Shown here: positions 36,953 through 45,656 of the stretch, in pieces
Numbering within the stretch: position 1 is the first letter of the stretch
Layout of the letters: every line of letters begins with the position of its first letter
Assembly (NCBI RefSeq): GCF_900108275.1
Contig: NZ_FNVD01000005.1
Location: forward strand, 124,001-188,000
Direction of reading: 5' to 3'
DNA: 64,000 nucleotides
Source: Jhaorihella thermophila
Lineage (GTDB): Bacteria > Pseudomonadota > Alphaproteobacteria > Rhodobacterales > Rhodobacteraceae
Position numbers and translations under genes: made by a program
Notes under the pieces: generated by a model
Told to the model about the DNA's origin: nothing
The model's input: only the letters and a program-made list of their open reading frames with translations
Databases searched by the model: none

Positions 36953-37344
36953 ACACGATCCGCTTCACCCCCGACCGTGCGACCTATATCCGCACCAATG
37001 CCTGGCTGGCCGCTTTTGCCATGGCCGGCGCGATGGCGGTGCTGTGGGCGTTGGGCGAGGCGCACATCTGGACCGGCGCGGTGGGCGGGCTGGCTGCGAT
37101 CGCACTGCGCGGCTGGTATCTGGCCGACGAGGAACTGGCCGCCGAATGGGAACTGTCGGGCAATACGCTGACCGGCCCCGGCGGGCGCACGGTCCGGCTG
37201 GGTGAGATCGCGCAGGTCCGGTCGCTGGGGCCGATGGTCCAGATCGTCACCCGGAGCGGCGACAAGCACCTGATCAAGCACCAGCCCGACGCGGCCCGCG
37301 CGGCGGCGCAGATCGAGGCCGCGGTCACGCGCGGTCACGCGTGA
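36949..37344 (+). CDS. small membrane protein with PH-like C-terminal domain in pyr operon
   Basis: A 131-residue protein with two adjacent hydrophobic segments (about residues 17-50) followed by a beta-rich tail (LSGNTLTGPGGRTVRLGEIA, VQIVTRSGDKHLIKHQPD) resembling bacterial PH-like membrane domains. Function unknown. It starts within the stop of the preceding gene and ends 24 bases before pyrC. Two unknown membrane proteins between pyrB and pyrC suggest a membrane link for this operon, but that is only an inference from order. Confidence 0.78.
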   Translation: MNTIRFTPDRATYIRTNAWLAAFAMAGAMAVLWALGEAHIWTGAVGGLAAIALRGWYLADEELAAEWELSGNTLTGPGGRTVRLGEIAQVRSLGPMVQIVTRSGDKHLIKHQPDAARAAAQIEAAVTRGHA

Positions 37345-37368
37345 GCGGCATGAAAGGATAGCACGCCT

Positions 37369-38646
37369 ATGAGCCTTCTCTTTACCAATGTCCGCCTGAT
37401 CGATCCGGCCGGGGGAACCGACACGCCCGGCCGCCTGCTGGTCCGAGATGGCCGGATCGCCGAGGTGGGGCCGGACATCGCCGCCCCCGAAGGCGCGGAG
37501 GTGATCGACGGGCGCGGCGCCTGCCTTGCCCCCGGCATCGTCGATATCGGCGTCAAGGTCTGCGAGCCGGGCGAACGCCACAAGGAAAGCTACAAGTCCG
37601 CCGGCAAGGCCGCCGCCGCCGGGGGCGTCACCACCATCGTCACCCGCCCCGACACCAGCCCCGCGATCGACACGCCCGAGGCGCTGGAATTCGTCAACCG
37701 GCGCGCGCAGGCCGATGCCCCTGTGAACGTGCTGCCGATGGCCGCGCTGACCAAGGGCCGCGAGGGCCGCGAAATGACCGAGATCGGCTTTCTCATGGAC
37801 GCGGGCGCGGTGGCTTTCACCGATTGCGACCGAGTGGTGACCAACACCAAGGTCTTTTCCCGCGCTCTCAGCTATGCCCGCAGCCTGGGCGCGCTGGTGA
37901 TCGGCCACCCGCAGGATCCGGGGCTGTCCGACGGCGCCGCGGCGACCTCGGGCAAGTTCGCCACCCTGCGCGGACTGCCGTCCGTGTCGCCCATGGCCGA
38001 GCGCATGGGGCTCGACCGCGACCTGTCGCTGGTCGAGATGACCGGCGCGCGCTATCACGCCGACCAGATCACCACTGCGCGCGCCCTTCCGGCGCTGGAG
38101 CGGGCCAAGGCAAACGGGCTGGACGTGACCGCCGGCACCTCGATACATCACCTGACGCTGAACGAACTGGACGTGGCCGACTATCGCACCTTCTTCAAGG
38201 TCAAGCCGCCGCTGCGGTCCGAAGACGACCGCATGGCGACGGCAGAGGCGGTGCGCACCGGCCTGATCGACATCATCAGCTCGATGCACACGCCGCAGGA
38301 CGAGGAAAGCAAGCGCCTGCCCTATGAAGAGGCCGCCAGCGGGGCCGTGGCGCTGGAAACCCTGCTGCCCGCGGCGCTGCGGTTGTACCACGCCGAACTG
38401 CTGGACCTGCCCACCCTGTTTCGCGCCATGTCGCTGAACCCTGCGCGCCGGCTGGGGCTGGATGCCGGGCGGCTGGAGACGGGGGCACCCGCCGACCTTC
38501 TGCTGTTCGACCCGGACGTGCCGTTTGTTCTGGACCGCGCCACGCTGAAATCGAAATCGCAGAACACGCCGTTTGACGGGCAGCGGATGCAGGGTAGGGT
38601 GCTGGGCACCTGGGTCGCCGGCCGGCCCGTCTATCGGAGAAACTGA
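37369..38646 (+). CDS. pyrC: dihydroorotase-like protein PyrC', probably catalytically inactive
   Basis: A 425-residue amidohydrolase of the type I dihydroorotase family. The usual metal motif HxH before the REPG segment reads GVKVCEPG (about residues 60-67), so both histidines are lost. The late Asp-His-Ala-Pro-His segment reads MHTPQDEES, so the catalytic aspartate is lost too. GHPQDPG replaces the usual His-Ala-Glu-Asp. The remaining fold is well kept (GGVTTIVTRPDT, IHHLTLNE). This matches the inactive PyrC' that supports aspartate carbamoyltransferase assembly in Pseudomonas. An active dihydroorotase should exist elsewhere in the genome. Confidence 0.9.
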   Translation: MSLLFTNVRLIDPAGGTDTPGRLLVRDGRIAEVGPDIAAPEGAEVIDGRGACLAPGIVDIGVKVCEPGERHKESYKSAGKAAAAGGVTTIVTRPDTSPAIDTPEALEFVNRRAQADAPVNVLPMAALTKGREGREMTEIGFLMDAGAVAFTDCDRVVTNTKVFSRALSYARSLGALVIGHPQDPGLSDGAAATSGKFATLRGLPSVSPMAERMGLDRDLSLVEMTGARYHADQITTARALPALERAKANGLDVTAGTSIHHLTLNELDVADYRTFFKVKPPLRSEDDRMATAEAVRTGLIDIISSMHTPQDEESKRLPYEEAASGAVALETLLPAALRLYHAELLDLPTLFRAMSLNPARRLGLDAGRLETGAPADLLLFDPDVPFVLDRATLKSKSQNTPFDGQRMQGRVLGTWVAGRPVYRRN

Positions 38647-39254
38647 TGCCGCCACTCGACAGCACCACCGCGCAACTGATCCTCTGGGCCGTGATCGGCT
38701 ACGGACTCGGATCCATCCCCTTCGGAATGATCTTGGCGCGCCTGATGGGGCTGGGCAATCTGCGCGAGATCGGCTCGGGCAATATCGGCGCCACCAACGT
38801 GCTGCGCACCGGCAACAAGACCGCCGCCGCGCTGACCCTGCTGCTGGATGCGGCCAAGGGGGCGTTTGCGGTGCTGCTGGCCCGTGCCTACGCGGCGGAA
38901 GACGCGGCGCAACTCGCCGCGCTCGCCGCCTTTCTGGGGCACTGCTACCCGGTCTGGCTGAGGTTTCGGGGCGGCAAGGGGGTGGCGACCTTCATCGGCC
39001 TCTGGCTCGCGCTGGCCTGGCCCGTGGGCCTGACCAACTGCGCGACATGGCTCGTTGCTGTCCTGGTCACCCGAACATCGTCGGTCGGCGCGCTGTCCGC
39101 CGCCGCCTTCTCTACCATCTGGGCGGTCCTGCTCGGTCAAGGAACCGCGCTCATTCTCGGGATCCTTCTGACATTGCTGGTGTTCTGGCGTCATCGCGCG
39201 AACATCGCCCGCCTGAAAGCCGGCACCGAACCTCGGATCGGGTCGAAATCCTGA
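38646..39254 (+). CDS. plsY: glycerol-3-phosphate acyltransferase PlsY
   Basis: A 202-residue inner-membrane enzyme transferring acyl from acyl phosphate to glycerol 3-phosphate, the first step of phospholipid synthesis. Motifs: GLGSIPFGMILARLMGLG, GSGNIGATNVLRTG (motif 1), RFRGGKGVATFIG (motif 2) and a C-terminal WRHRANIARLKAGTEPRIG. About five helices. Its ATG shares one base with the pyrC stop, so it is the end of the pyr operon. Confidence 0.95.
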   Translation: MPPLDSTTAQLILWAVIGYGLGSIPFGMILARLMGLGNLREIGSGNIGATNVLRTGNKTAAALTLLLDAAKGAFAVLLARAYAAEDAAQLAALAAFLGHCYPVWLRFRGGKGVATFIGLWLALAWPVGLTNCATWLVAVLVTRTSSVGALSAAAFSTIWAVLLGQGTALILGILLTLLVFWRHRANIARLKAGTEPRIGSKS

Positions 39255-39259
39255 TGGAA

Positions 39260-39319
39260 AGCCCGTCCCCTGCCGGGGACGGGCTGCCTCCGGCGGGGGT
39301 ATTTGGGACCAGAAAGAAG
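39260..39319 (-). repeat. dispersed palindromic repeat, variant copy 4a (inverted partner of 4b)
   Basis: On the minus strand: CTTTCTGGTCCC, then AAATACCCCC, then a hairpin AGCCCGTCCCC/GGGGACGGGCT with loop GGCA. It has the same plan as the other copies (leader, AAATACxCC core, GC hairpin) with different stem bases. It starts just after the plsY stop and may terminate transcription. Confidence 0.65.
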
Positions 39320-39333
39320 AAAACGGGTTTCCG

Positions 39334-39389
39334 CTTCTTTCTGGTTCTCAATACCCCGGGGTGTGGGGCGGAGCCCCACTCCGACCCCA
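39334..39389 (+). repeat. dispersed palindromic repeat, variant copy 4b
   Basis: On the plus strand: CTTCTTTCTGGTTCTC, then AATACCCCGGGG, then a GTGGGGC/GCCCCAC hairpin. Together with copy 4a it forms a large inverted arrangement whose arms (CCAGAAAGAAG and CTTCTTTCTGG) face each other. The 215-base gap 39255-39469 holds little else. Confidence 0.65.
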
Positions 39390-39469
39390 CAAGGCGCGGC
39401 GTCGCCTGCCATTGACGAAACGGCGGATCCGGCCAAAATCACCGCGATAGACCGAAAAGGACCAGCACG

Positions 39470-39784
39470 ATGGACAAGCAAACGGAAATCGAACTCCAGG
39501 CAGCTGCCTTCCGTCGCCTGCGAAAGCACCTGATGGAAGACCGCCCGGACGTGCAGAACATCGACTTGATGAACCTCGCCGGGTTCTGCCGAAACTGTCT
39601 GAGCCGATGGTATCAGGAGGCCGCCAACGAACGCGGCATCGAGATGTCCAAGGACGAGGCGCGCGAGATATTCTATGGCATGCCCTATGAAGAATGGAAG
39701 GCGCAGCACCAGACCGAGGCCAGCCCGGAAAAGCAGGCGGCCTTCGAAGTCGCGTTCAAGGAGAACGTTCTGAAAGACGGTTGA
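39470..39784 (+). CDS. DUF1244 family protein
   Basis: A 104-residue small cytosolic protein. The whole length matches DUF1244: an N-terminal helix (LQAAAFRRLRKHLMEDRPDV), the conserved cysteine pair in LAGFCRNCLSRWY, and YGMPYEEWKAQHQTEASPE. Function unknown. CxxC suggests a metal or redox role. Good ribosome site (AAAAGGA). Confidence 0.88.
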   Translation: MDKQTEIELQAAAFRRLRKHLMEDRPDVQNIDLMNLAGFCRNCLSRWYQEAANERGIEMSKDEAREIFYGMPYEEWKAQHQTEASPEKQAAFEVAFKENVLKDG

Positions 39785-39866
39785 TCGGGGCGCCTTGACC
39801 TGTCTCAAGGCGATCGCGTCCCGGATCGCGGATATTTCGAAAGGCGATTTCGTGCCGGAGGGACAC

Positions 39867-40850
39867 ATGCGCGCGATGGTTCTCGATCAACCGGGCAAGC
39901 TGTTGAGCCTGCAGGACATTCCCTGCCCGAAACCCTTGCCGGGCGAAGTCCTGATTCGGGTTGAGGCGTGCGGCGTTTGCCGAACCGATCTGCACATCGT
40001 TGACGGAGAGTTGACGGATCCCGCGCTTCCGCTGGTTCCGGGCCATGAAGTCATTGGGCGGGTCGAAGCCGTCGGGGCGGAGGTGGTGGGCCTTTCCCCC
40101 GGCCAGAGAGTCGGCGTGCCGTGGCTGGGTCATACCTGCGGCCATTGCCGCTATTGCGCCTCGGGGCGGGAAAACCTGTGCGACGCGCCCGACTTCACCG
40201 GCTACACGCGCAACGGCGGCTATGCCGAGCATTGCGTCGCGGACGCGCATTTCGTGTTCCCGCTGCCGGAACGGGCCGACCCGGTCGCGCTGGCCCCGCT
40301 GATGTGCGCGGGGCTGATCGGCTATCGCAGCCTCGCCCAGGCAGGAGAGGTTGAAACGCTCGGCATCTACGGCTTTGGCGCGGCGGCCCATATCCTGTGC
40401 CAGATTGCCGTGTGGAAGGGAATCGAGGTGCTGGCCTTCACCCGCGAGGGGGATACCGCAGCGCAGGACTTTGCCCGCAGTCTTGGCGCATCGTGGGCCG
40501 GCGGATCAGGCGAGCCTTCCCCCAAGCCGCTGGACGCGGCGATCATCTTTGCCCCGGTCGGCGCGCTGGTGCCGCTGGCGCTGAAGTCGGTGCGCAAGGG
40601 CGGGCGCGTGGTCTGCGGCGGCATCCACATGAGCGACATACCCTCTTTCCCCTATGCCGACCTTTGGGAAGAGCGCCAGATCCGTTCGGTCGCCAATCTG
40701 ACCCGCGCGGATGGAGAGGGATTCTTTCCGCTGGCCGAGGCCGCTGGGGTCAGGACGCAAACCGTGCCCTATCCGCTGGAAAAGGCCAACGAGGCACTCG
40801 CGGACCTGCGCAGCGGCCGACTGCAAGGGGCGGCCGTTCTGGTCCCGTGA
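39867..40850 (+). CDS. zinc-dependent alcohol dehydrogenase
   Basis: A 327-residue medium-chain dehydrogenase. The catalytic zinc site is CGVCRTD (about residue 34) with GHEVIGRVE, and the structural zinc site has four cysteines in CGHCRYCASGRENLC (about 88-102). The NAD-binding fold follows (LGIYGFGAAAHILCQIA). GYTRNGGYAE and the short size resemble AdhP/AdhA-like enzymes. The ATG at 39867 lies seven bases after GGAGGG. An extended frame upstream has no ribosome site and was not used. Confidence 0.9.
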   Translation: MRAMVLDQPGKLLSLQDIPCPKPLPGEVLIRVEACGVCRTDLHIVDGELTDPALPLVPGHEVIGRVEAVGAEVVGLSPGQRVGVPWLGHTCGHCRYCASGRENLCDAPDFTGYTRNGGYAEHCVADAHFVFPLPERADPVALAPLMCAGLIGYRSLAQAGEVETLGIYGFGAAAHILCQIAVWKGIEVLAFTREGDTAAQDFARSLGASWAGGSGEPSPKPLDAAIIFAPVGALVPLALKSVRKGGRVVCGGIHMSDIPSFPYADLWEERQIRSVANLTRADGEGFFPLAEAAGVRTQTVPYPLEKANEALADLRSGRLQGAAVLVP

Positions 40851-40955
40851 GCGGCGGGTGGACGGATTGAGCGCCCCGCTTGACCCGCCGGGGCAACGGG
40901 CGTAATGGCGGATCCGACTCCGCGATATTGATTAACTTGTCAATGGCTCGCGGCG

Positions 40956-42653
40956 ATGCCCGTCATCCGCCGTTCTGCCAGGACGGGGACGCGTGCGCCC
41001 CGCACGCTGATCCCCGAAATCGTGCCCGCCATGCGCGAAGGATATGACACGAGCATGTTGCGGCAGGACATCGTGGCGGGGCTCACCGTTGCGGTGGTCG
41101 CCTTGCCACTTTCCATGGCCATCGCCATCGCATGCGGGGTTTCGCCGGATCGGGGGCTGGTGACGGCGGCAATCGGCGGCTTTCTGGTATCGGCCTTTGG
41201 CGGCAGCCGGTTTCAGATCGGTGGGCCGGCGGGGGCGTTCATTGTGCTCATCGCCGCCACCGTCATGCGTCATGGCCTGGAGGGCCTTGCGCTGGCAACC
41301 TTCCTGTCGGGGCTGATGCTGGCGTGTGTGGGCGTGTTGCGGCTGGGCGTCTTCGTCAAATACGTGCCCTAGCCGGTCACGCTGGGATTCACGGCCGGCA
41401 TCGGCGCGATCATCCTGACCAGCCAACTGCGCCCTTTCCTGGGGCTTCATCTGGATGGGCCGGAACCCGGTCCCTTTCTTGAAAAACTGCCTGTGCTGAC
41501 CGAGGCGCTGCCGACCTTTTCGCCGGCATCTGTCGCCATCGGGTTGTTGACCATCGCCGTCATCCAGATCCTGCACCGGACGCGGCCCAACTGGCCCGGC
41601 ATGCTGATCGCCGTGGCGCTTGCGTCATTGGCCGTGCTGCCGCTTGAACACGAGATCGAAACGATCGGTTCGGTCTTTGGTGGCATTGGCGGCGGACTGC
41701 GCGCCCCGCGGCTGCCGGATTTCGACGCAGAGATGATCCGAGCCGTTCTGCCCGACGCCATCGCCTTTACCATTCTGGGCGCGATCGAGTCGCTTCTGTC
41801 CGCCGTCGTCGCCGAAAGCATGACCGGCCACAAACACCGCCCGAACGCCGAACTCGTGGGGCAGGGAATTGCCAATGTGGGTTCGGCGCTTTTTGGTGGG
41901 CTGCTGGTGACGGGAACCATTGCCCGCACCGCCACGAATGTGCGTGCAGGCGCCCGCAGCCCCGCCGCCGGCATGTTCCACGCGCTTGTCGTTCTCGCGG
42001 CGCTGATCCTTCTGGCGCCGCTTGCGGCGGCGATCCCGCTTGCAGCGCTGGCAGGCGTTTTGATTCATGTGTCTCTGCACATGATCGACGTCGCCGCGAT
42101 GCGGAACCTGTGGCGCACGGCGCGGGCCGAACTTGCCATCCTCGGCGTGACCCTGGCGCTGACCGTGCTGCGCGATCTGACCGAGGCGATCATGGTGGGC
42201 ACCGCGCTGGGGTCGCTTTACTTTCTGCGCCGGCTTGCGCGCATGAGCGGCATTACCGCGACGCCGGTTCCTCTGGCAGAGGCCGAACACCAGGAGCAAG
42301 AGGCAGGCACCCTGATCCTGACGCTCACGGGTGCCTGTTTCTTCGGTCTGGCCCCGATTCTGGAATCGGTCCTCGAGCGGATATCGGAGACGCCTCGGCA
42401 TCTCGTCGTGGATCTCTCGGCCGTGCCCGTGATCGACCAGACCGGCGCCCGGTCCCTGGCGGCGTTCCTGAGACGAGAATGTCAGCGCGGAACCGAGAAG
42501 ATCTGGATCACCCACGCCTCGCCCGCCGATCGCCGCGCGCTCAGATCGGCGGACCTGCCGGCCGGCACGCGCTTTGCCGCGAGCGTCGAAAGCGCCCTCG
42601 CCTGCCTGAACGCCGACGTGGCGCGGACCCAGCCAGATCGCGAAGCGACCTAG
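40956..42653 (+). pseudogene. SulP family anion transporter, interrupted by in-frame TAG
   Basis: Reading frame for a SulP/SLC26-type anion transporter with a C-terminal STAS domain. Upstream part: DIVAGLTVAVVALPLSMAIA, GGPAGAFIVLIAATVMRHGL. At 41370-41372 a TAG (codon 139) falls inside the conserved KYVP-x-PVTLGFTAG segment, where relatives carry Tyr. The same frame then continues uninterrupted to 42653 through the membrane core (LGAIESLLSAVVAESMTG) to the STAS domain (LVVDLSAVPVIDQTGARSL). One base change (TAC or TAT to TAG) explains it. Unless it is a sequencing error or is read through, no full transporter is made. Downstream codons look under normal selection, so the loss is recent. Confidence 0.88.
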
Positions 42654-43510
42654 ATTGCCGATTTGCGGCTTTCCTCCAGGTAGATCTCGCGCAGCCGCGT
42701 CGCCACCGGCCCGGGCGTGCCGTCGCCCAGCCGAACGCCATCTATTTCCACCACCGGGAATACGAAGGTCGAAGCCGACGTGATGAACGCCTCGTCCGCG
42801 GCTTTGGCCTCGTCGATGGTGAAGGGGCGTTCCTCGACCTCCATCTGCGCCTCGCGGGCAAAGCGCAGCACGGCGGCACGGGTGATCCCGTGAAGAATGT
42901 CGTGGCTCAGATCGCGGGTGATGATCCGCCCGTCCTTGACGATATAGGCGTTGTTCGATGTCCCTTCGGTCACGAACCCGTCCTCGACCATCCAGGCATC
43001 GTCGCAACCGGCCTTCTTGGCGGCCATCTTGCCCATCGAGGGATAGAGAAGCTGCACCGTCTTGATGTCACGGCGGCTCCAGCGCAGATCGGGGATCGAG
43101 ATCACCTTGATCCCCCGTTTCGCCGCGGGGTTGTCGGCCAGTTCGGGCTTGTTCTGCGTGAACATCACCACGGTGGGCTTCACCTCGTCGGGGTCGGGAA
43201 AGACGAAATCCCGGTCGGCGGGCGCGCCCCGAGTAATCTGAAGATAGATCATCCCCTCTTCGATCCCGTTGCGGCGCACCAGTTCGCGGTGGATTTCCAG
43301 CAGCTCATCCCGGCTCAACGGGTTCTGCATCTCGAGCTCCGACAGCGACCGCGCCAGCCGCGCCGCGTGGCCGTCAAAGTCGATCAGCCTGCCGTCCAGC
43401 ACGCTGGTCACCTCGTAGACCGCGTCGGCCATCAGAAAGCCGCGATCGAAGATCGATACCTTCGCCTGCGTCTCGGGCAGGTATTCGCCATTCACGTAAA
43501 CGGTGCGCAT
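42650..43510 (-). CDS. D-amino acid aminotransferase
   Basis: A 286-residue class IV aminotransferase (D-alanine aminotransferase type). N-terminal VYVNGEYLPETQAKVSIFDRGF, the PLP-binding lysine in RRDIKTVQLLYPSMGK (near 150) and the signature EGTSNNAYIVKDGRIITR with HDILHGITRAAVL. It moves the amino group of D-amino acids to 2-oxoglutarate, giving D-glutamate. It begins 13 bases after dgcA on the same strand. With dgcA and dgcN it suggests a pathway funnelling D-amino acids through D-glutamate. ATG 43510 chosen over a 20-residue longer form. Confidence 0.88.
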   Translation of the reverse strand: MRTVYVNGEYLPETQAKVSIFDRGFLMADAVYEVTSVLDGRLIDFDGHAARLARSLSELEMQNPLSRDELLEIHRELVRRNGIEEGMIYLQITRGAPADRDFVFPDPDEVKPTVVMFTQNKPELADNPAAKRGIKVISIPDLRWSRRDIKTVQLLYPSMGKMAAKKAGCDDAWMVEDGFVTEGTSNNAYIVKDGRIITRDLSHDILHGITRAAVLRFAREAQMEVEERPFTIDEAKAADEAFITSASTFVFPVVEIDGVRLGDGTPGPVATRLREIYLEESRKSAI

Positions 43511-43523
43511 GGGCCGGTCTCTC

Positions 43524-44489
43524 CTATCCCCAGAGCGCGGCATCGGGGGGATGCACGCCCTTTTCATCATATCTTAAAGCATGCTCGCGGTCTTCGGCCA
43601 GAAGCAGCGGCCCGTCAAGGTCAACAACCGCCGCACCCTGCGCCACCAGAACCGCCGGCGCCATTGCCAGCGACGACCCGACCATGCAGCCGACCATGAT
43701 GGCGTAGCCCTCCGCCTGGGCCGCCGCGCGCAAGGCCAGCGCCTCGGTCAGACCGCCGGTCTTGTCCAGCTTGATGTTGATCAGGTCGTATTTGCCCCTG
43801 AGTGCCGGCAGGCTGGCGCGGTCATGACAGCTCTCGTCGGCGCAGACCGGCACCGGGCGCTCCATCCCCAAAAGCGCATCATCTTCCGCCGCCGGCAGAG
43901 GCTGTTCCACCAGCGCCACGCCCAGCCGCTTCAGATGCGGCGCCAGATCGGCGTAGATCTCGGCGCTCCAGCCCTCGTTGGCGTCCACGATGATCTTCGA
44001 AGTCGGCGCGCCGGCCCTCACCGCCTCGAGCCGCGGCATGTCGTCAGGCGTGCCCAGCTTGATCTTCAGCAGCGGCCGATGCGCATTCTTCTCGGCCTGC
44101 GCGCGCATTGCCTCTGGCGTGTCCAGCGACAAGGTATAGGCGGTGATCTCCGGCCCCGGCGCGGGCAACCCGGCCAATTCCCACACCCGGCGCCCGGCGC
44201 GCTTGGCCTCCATATCCCACAGAGCGCAATCGACCGCGTTGCGCGCCGCGCCTGCGGGCAATGCCTCTTGCAAAGCTGTCCGGTCGATTCCTTCCGGCAA
44301 GCCGGCAATCTGCGCCTCGACCGACTCCAGCGTCTCGCCATAGCGCGCATAGGGCACGCACTCGCCCCATCCTCTATGCGTCCCGTCGCGGACGTGAACC
44401 GTCAGAACCCGCGCTTCGGTCCTCGACCCGCGTGAGATGGTAAAGACCTGCGCCAGCCGGAACACGTCGCGGGTCACCTTGATCGTCAA
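43524..44489 (-). CDS. dgcA: dipeptide epimerase family, probable N-acetyl-D-glutamate racemase DgcA
   Basis: A protein of about 321 residues of the muconate-lactonizing/enolase superfamily. Catalytic KxK in LLKIKLG (about 150), metal ligands in IIVDANEGW, VEQPLP and CADESCHD, and the second catalytic lysine in NIKLDKTGGL. The sequence resembles L-Ala-D/L-Glu epimerases. Lying directly after a dgcN homologue, it most likely converts N-acetyl-D-glutamate to the L form. The start appears to be TTG at 44489 after GGGGGCAGGGG. A longer TTG start at 44516 falls in the dispersed repeat. Confidence 0.82.
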   Translation of the reverse strand: MTIKVTRDVFRLAQVFTISRGSRTEARVLTVHVRDGTHRGWGECVPYARYGETLESVEAQIAGLPEGIDRTALQEALPAGAARNAVDCALWDMEAKRAGRRVWELAGLPAPGPEITAYTLSLDTPEAMRAQAEKNAHRPLLKIKLGTPDDMPRLEAVRAGAPTSKIIVDANEGWSAEIYADLAPHLKRLGVALVEQPLPAAEDDALLGMERPVPVCADESCHDRASLPALRGKYDLINIKLDKTGGLTEALALRAAAQAEGYAIMVGCMVGSSLAMAPAVLVAQGAAVVDLDGPLLLAEDREHALRYDEKGVHPPDAALWG

Positions 44490-44500
44490 GCCCCTGCCCC

Positions 44501-44558
44501 CTTCATCTTGCTCCAAATACTCCGGGGAGCGCGAGGGGCAGCGCCCCTCGCCCCCGCC
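44501..44558 (+). repeat. dispersed palindromic repeat, copy 2
   Basis: CTTCATCTTGCTCC, then AAATACTCCGGGG, then a GAGGGGC/GCCCCTC hairpin around AGC. Leader and core match copies 1 and 3, while the stem bases differ but stay paired. It occupies the space between dgcN and dgcA. Confidence 0.8.
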
Positions 44559-44578
44559 ATTGCCGCCCGCGAAACGGC

Positions 44579-45595
44579 TCAGGCCGGTTCCAAGAACTCC
44601 GCGGCCAGCGCATCCACCAGCTTGCCCGGTCCGAAACGGAACGGATCCGTTGCCGGCAAGCCCATCCGCGCCTCAAGTTCCGTGAGATAACGCTTTGCCG
44701 CGTCCTCGTCCATGTGCTGGGTGTTGACCGAAATGCCGATGACCCTGCAATCGGGATTGGCCACACGCGCCAGCCCCAGCGCCATGTCCCGCAGCGCCTC
44801 GAGCGTCGGCAGCTTGTAGCCGGGCAGTCCGCGCATGTGCTCCCGCGTCGGTTCGTGGCACAGGACCAGCGCATCCGGCTGTCCCCCATGAATCAGCGCC
44901 ATCGTCACACCGGAATAGGAGACGTGGAACAGGCTGCCCTGTCCCTCGATGATGTCCCAGTGATCGTCGTCATTGTCGGGCGTCAGCCACTCGACCGACC
45001 CCGCCATGAAATCGGCCACGACCGCATCCAGCGGCACGCCGTCGCCGGTGATCAGGATACCGGTCTGACCAGTCGCCCGAAAAGTCGATTTCATCCCCCG
45101 TCGCCGCATTTCGGCGTCCATCGCCAGCGTGGTATACATCTTGCCAACCGAACAGTCGGTGCCCACCGCCAGCAGCCGCTTGCCCCGGCGCTTGACGCCG
45201 TTGGCGATCGGGTAATCCACCTCCGGCACCCGAACATCGTGCAGCGCCCGGCCGCACGCCTCGGCCACGGCCACCAGGTCCGGCTCGTCCCGCAGCAGGT
45301 TGTGCAGCCCCGAGGCCAGGTCGAACCCTTCTTCCAGCGCCGCCACCAGAACCTTTTTCCATTCCTTGCTGATGACGCCCCCGCGGTTGGCAACGCCGAT
45401 CACCAGCGTTTTGGCGCCGGCGGCCTTGGCCTCGGCCAATTCCATGTCCTTCAGACCCAGATCCGCCCCGCAGCCCGCCATCCGGTACTGGCCCACGGCG
45501 TTTTCCGGACGCCAGTCCTTGATGCCCTGCGCGACCTTGGCGGCGAGCTGGTCGGGCGCGTCGCCCAGGAAAAGAAGATATGGCGTCTGGATCAT
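44579..45595 (-). CDS. dgcN: DUF1611 family, probable N-acetyltransferase DgcN
   Basis: A 338-residue protein of the DUF1611 family. It has a Rossmann-like N-terminal domain (LFLGDAPDQLAAKVAQGIKD, LVIGVANRGG) and a P-loop domain with GTDCSVGKMYTTLAMD near residue 145, then EGQGSLFHVSYSGVTMALIH. Members found beside dgcA in marine bacteria acetylate D-glutamate so that DgcA can racemise it. That role is inferred here from family and neighbour. The ATG at 45595 follows CGAGGACGG. The 260-base region up to nudC carries repeated CAAACTGG boxes. Confidence 0.84.
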   Translation of the reverse strand: MIQTPYLLFLGDAPDQLAAKVAQGIKDWRPENAVGQYRMAGCGADLGLKDMELAEAKAAGAKTLVIGVANRGGVISKEWKKVLVAALEEGFDLASGLHNLLRDEPDLVAVAEACGRALHDVRVPEVDYPIANGVKRRGKRLLAVGTDCSVGKMYTTLAMDAEMRRRGMKSTFRATGQTGILITGDGVPLDAVVADFMAGSVEWLTPDNDDDHWDIIEGQGSLFHVSYSGVTMALIHGGQPDALVLCHEPTREHMRGLPGYKLPTLEALRDMALGLARVANPDCRVIGISVNTQHMDEDAAKRYLTELEARMGLPATDPFRFGPGKLVDALAAEFLEPA

Positions 45596-45656
45596 GGTTC
45601 CGTCCTCGCGTCTGACTCTGGGACGAGTGTGTCCGATTTGACGGGGAAGGTTGTTC

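Noticed and set aside
36404-37344. The two small genes after pyrB as remnants of a pyrI regulatory subunit
   Set aside because: They have membrane segments and lack the cysteine-rich zinc domain of PyrI.
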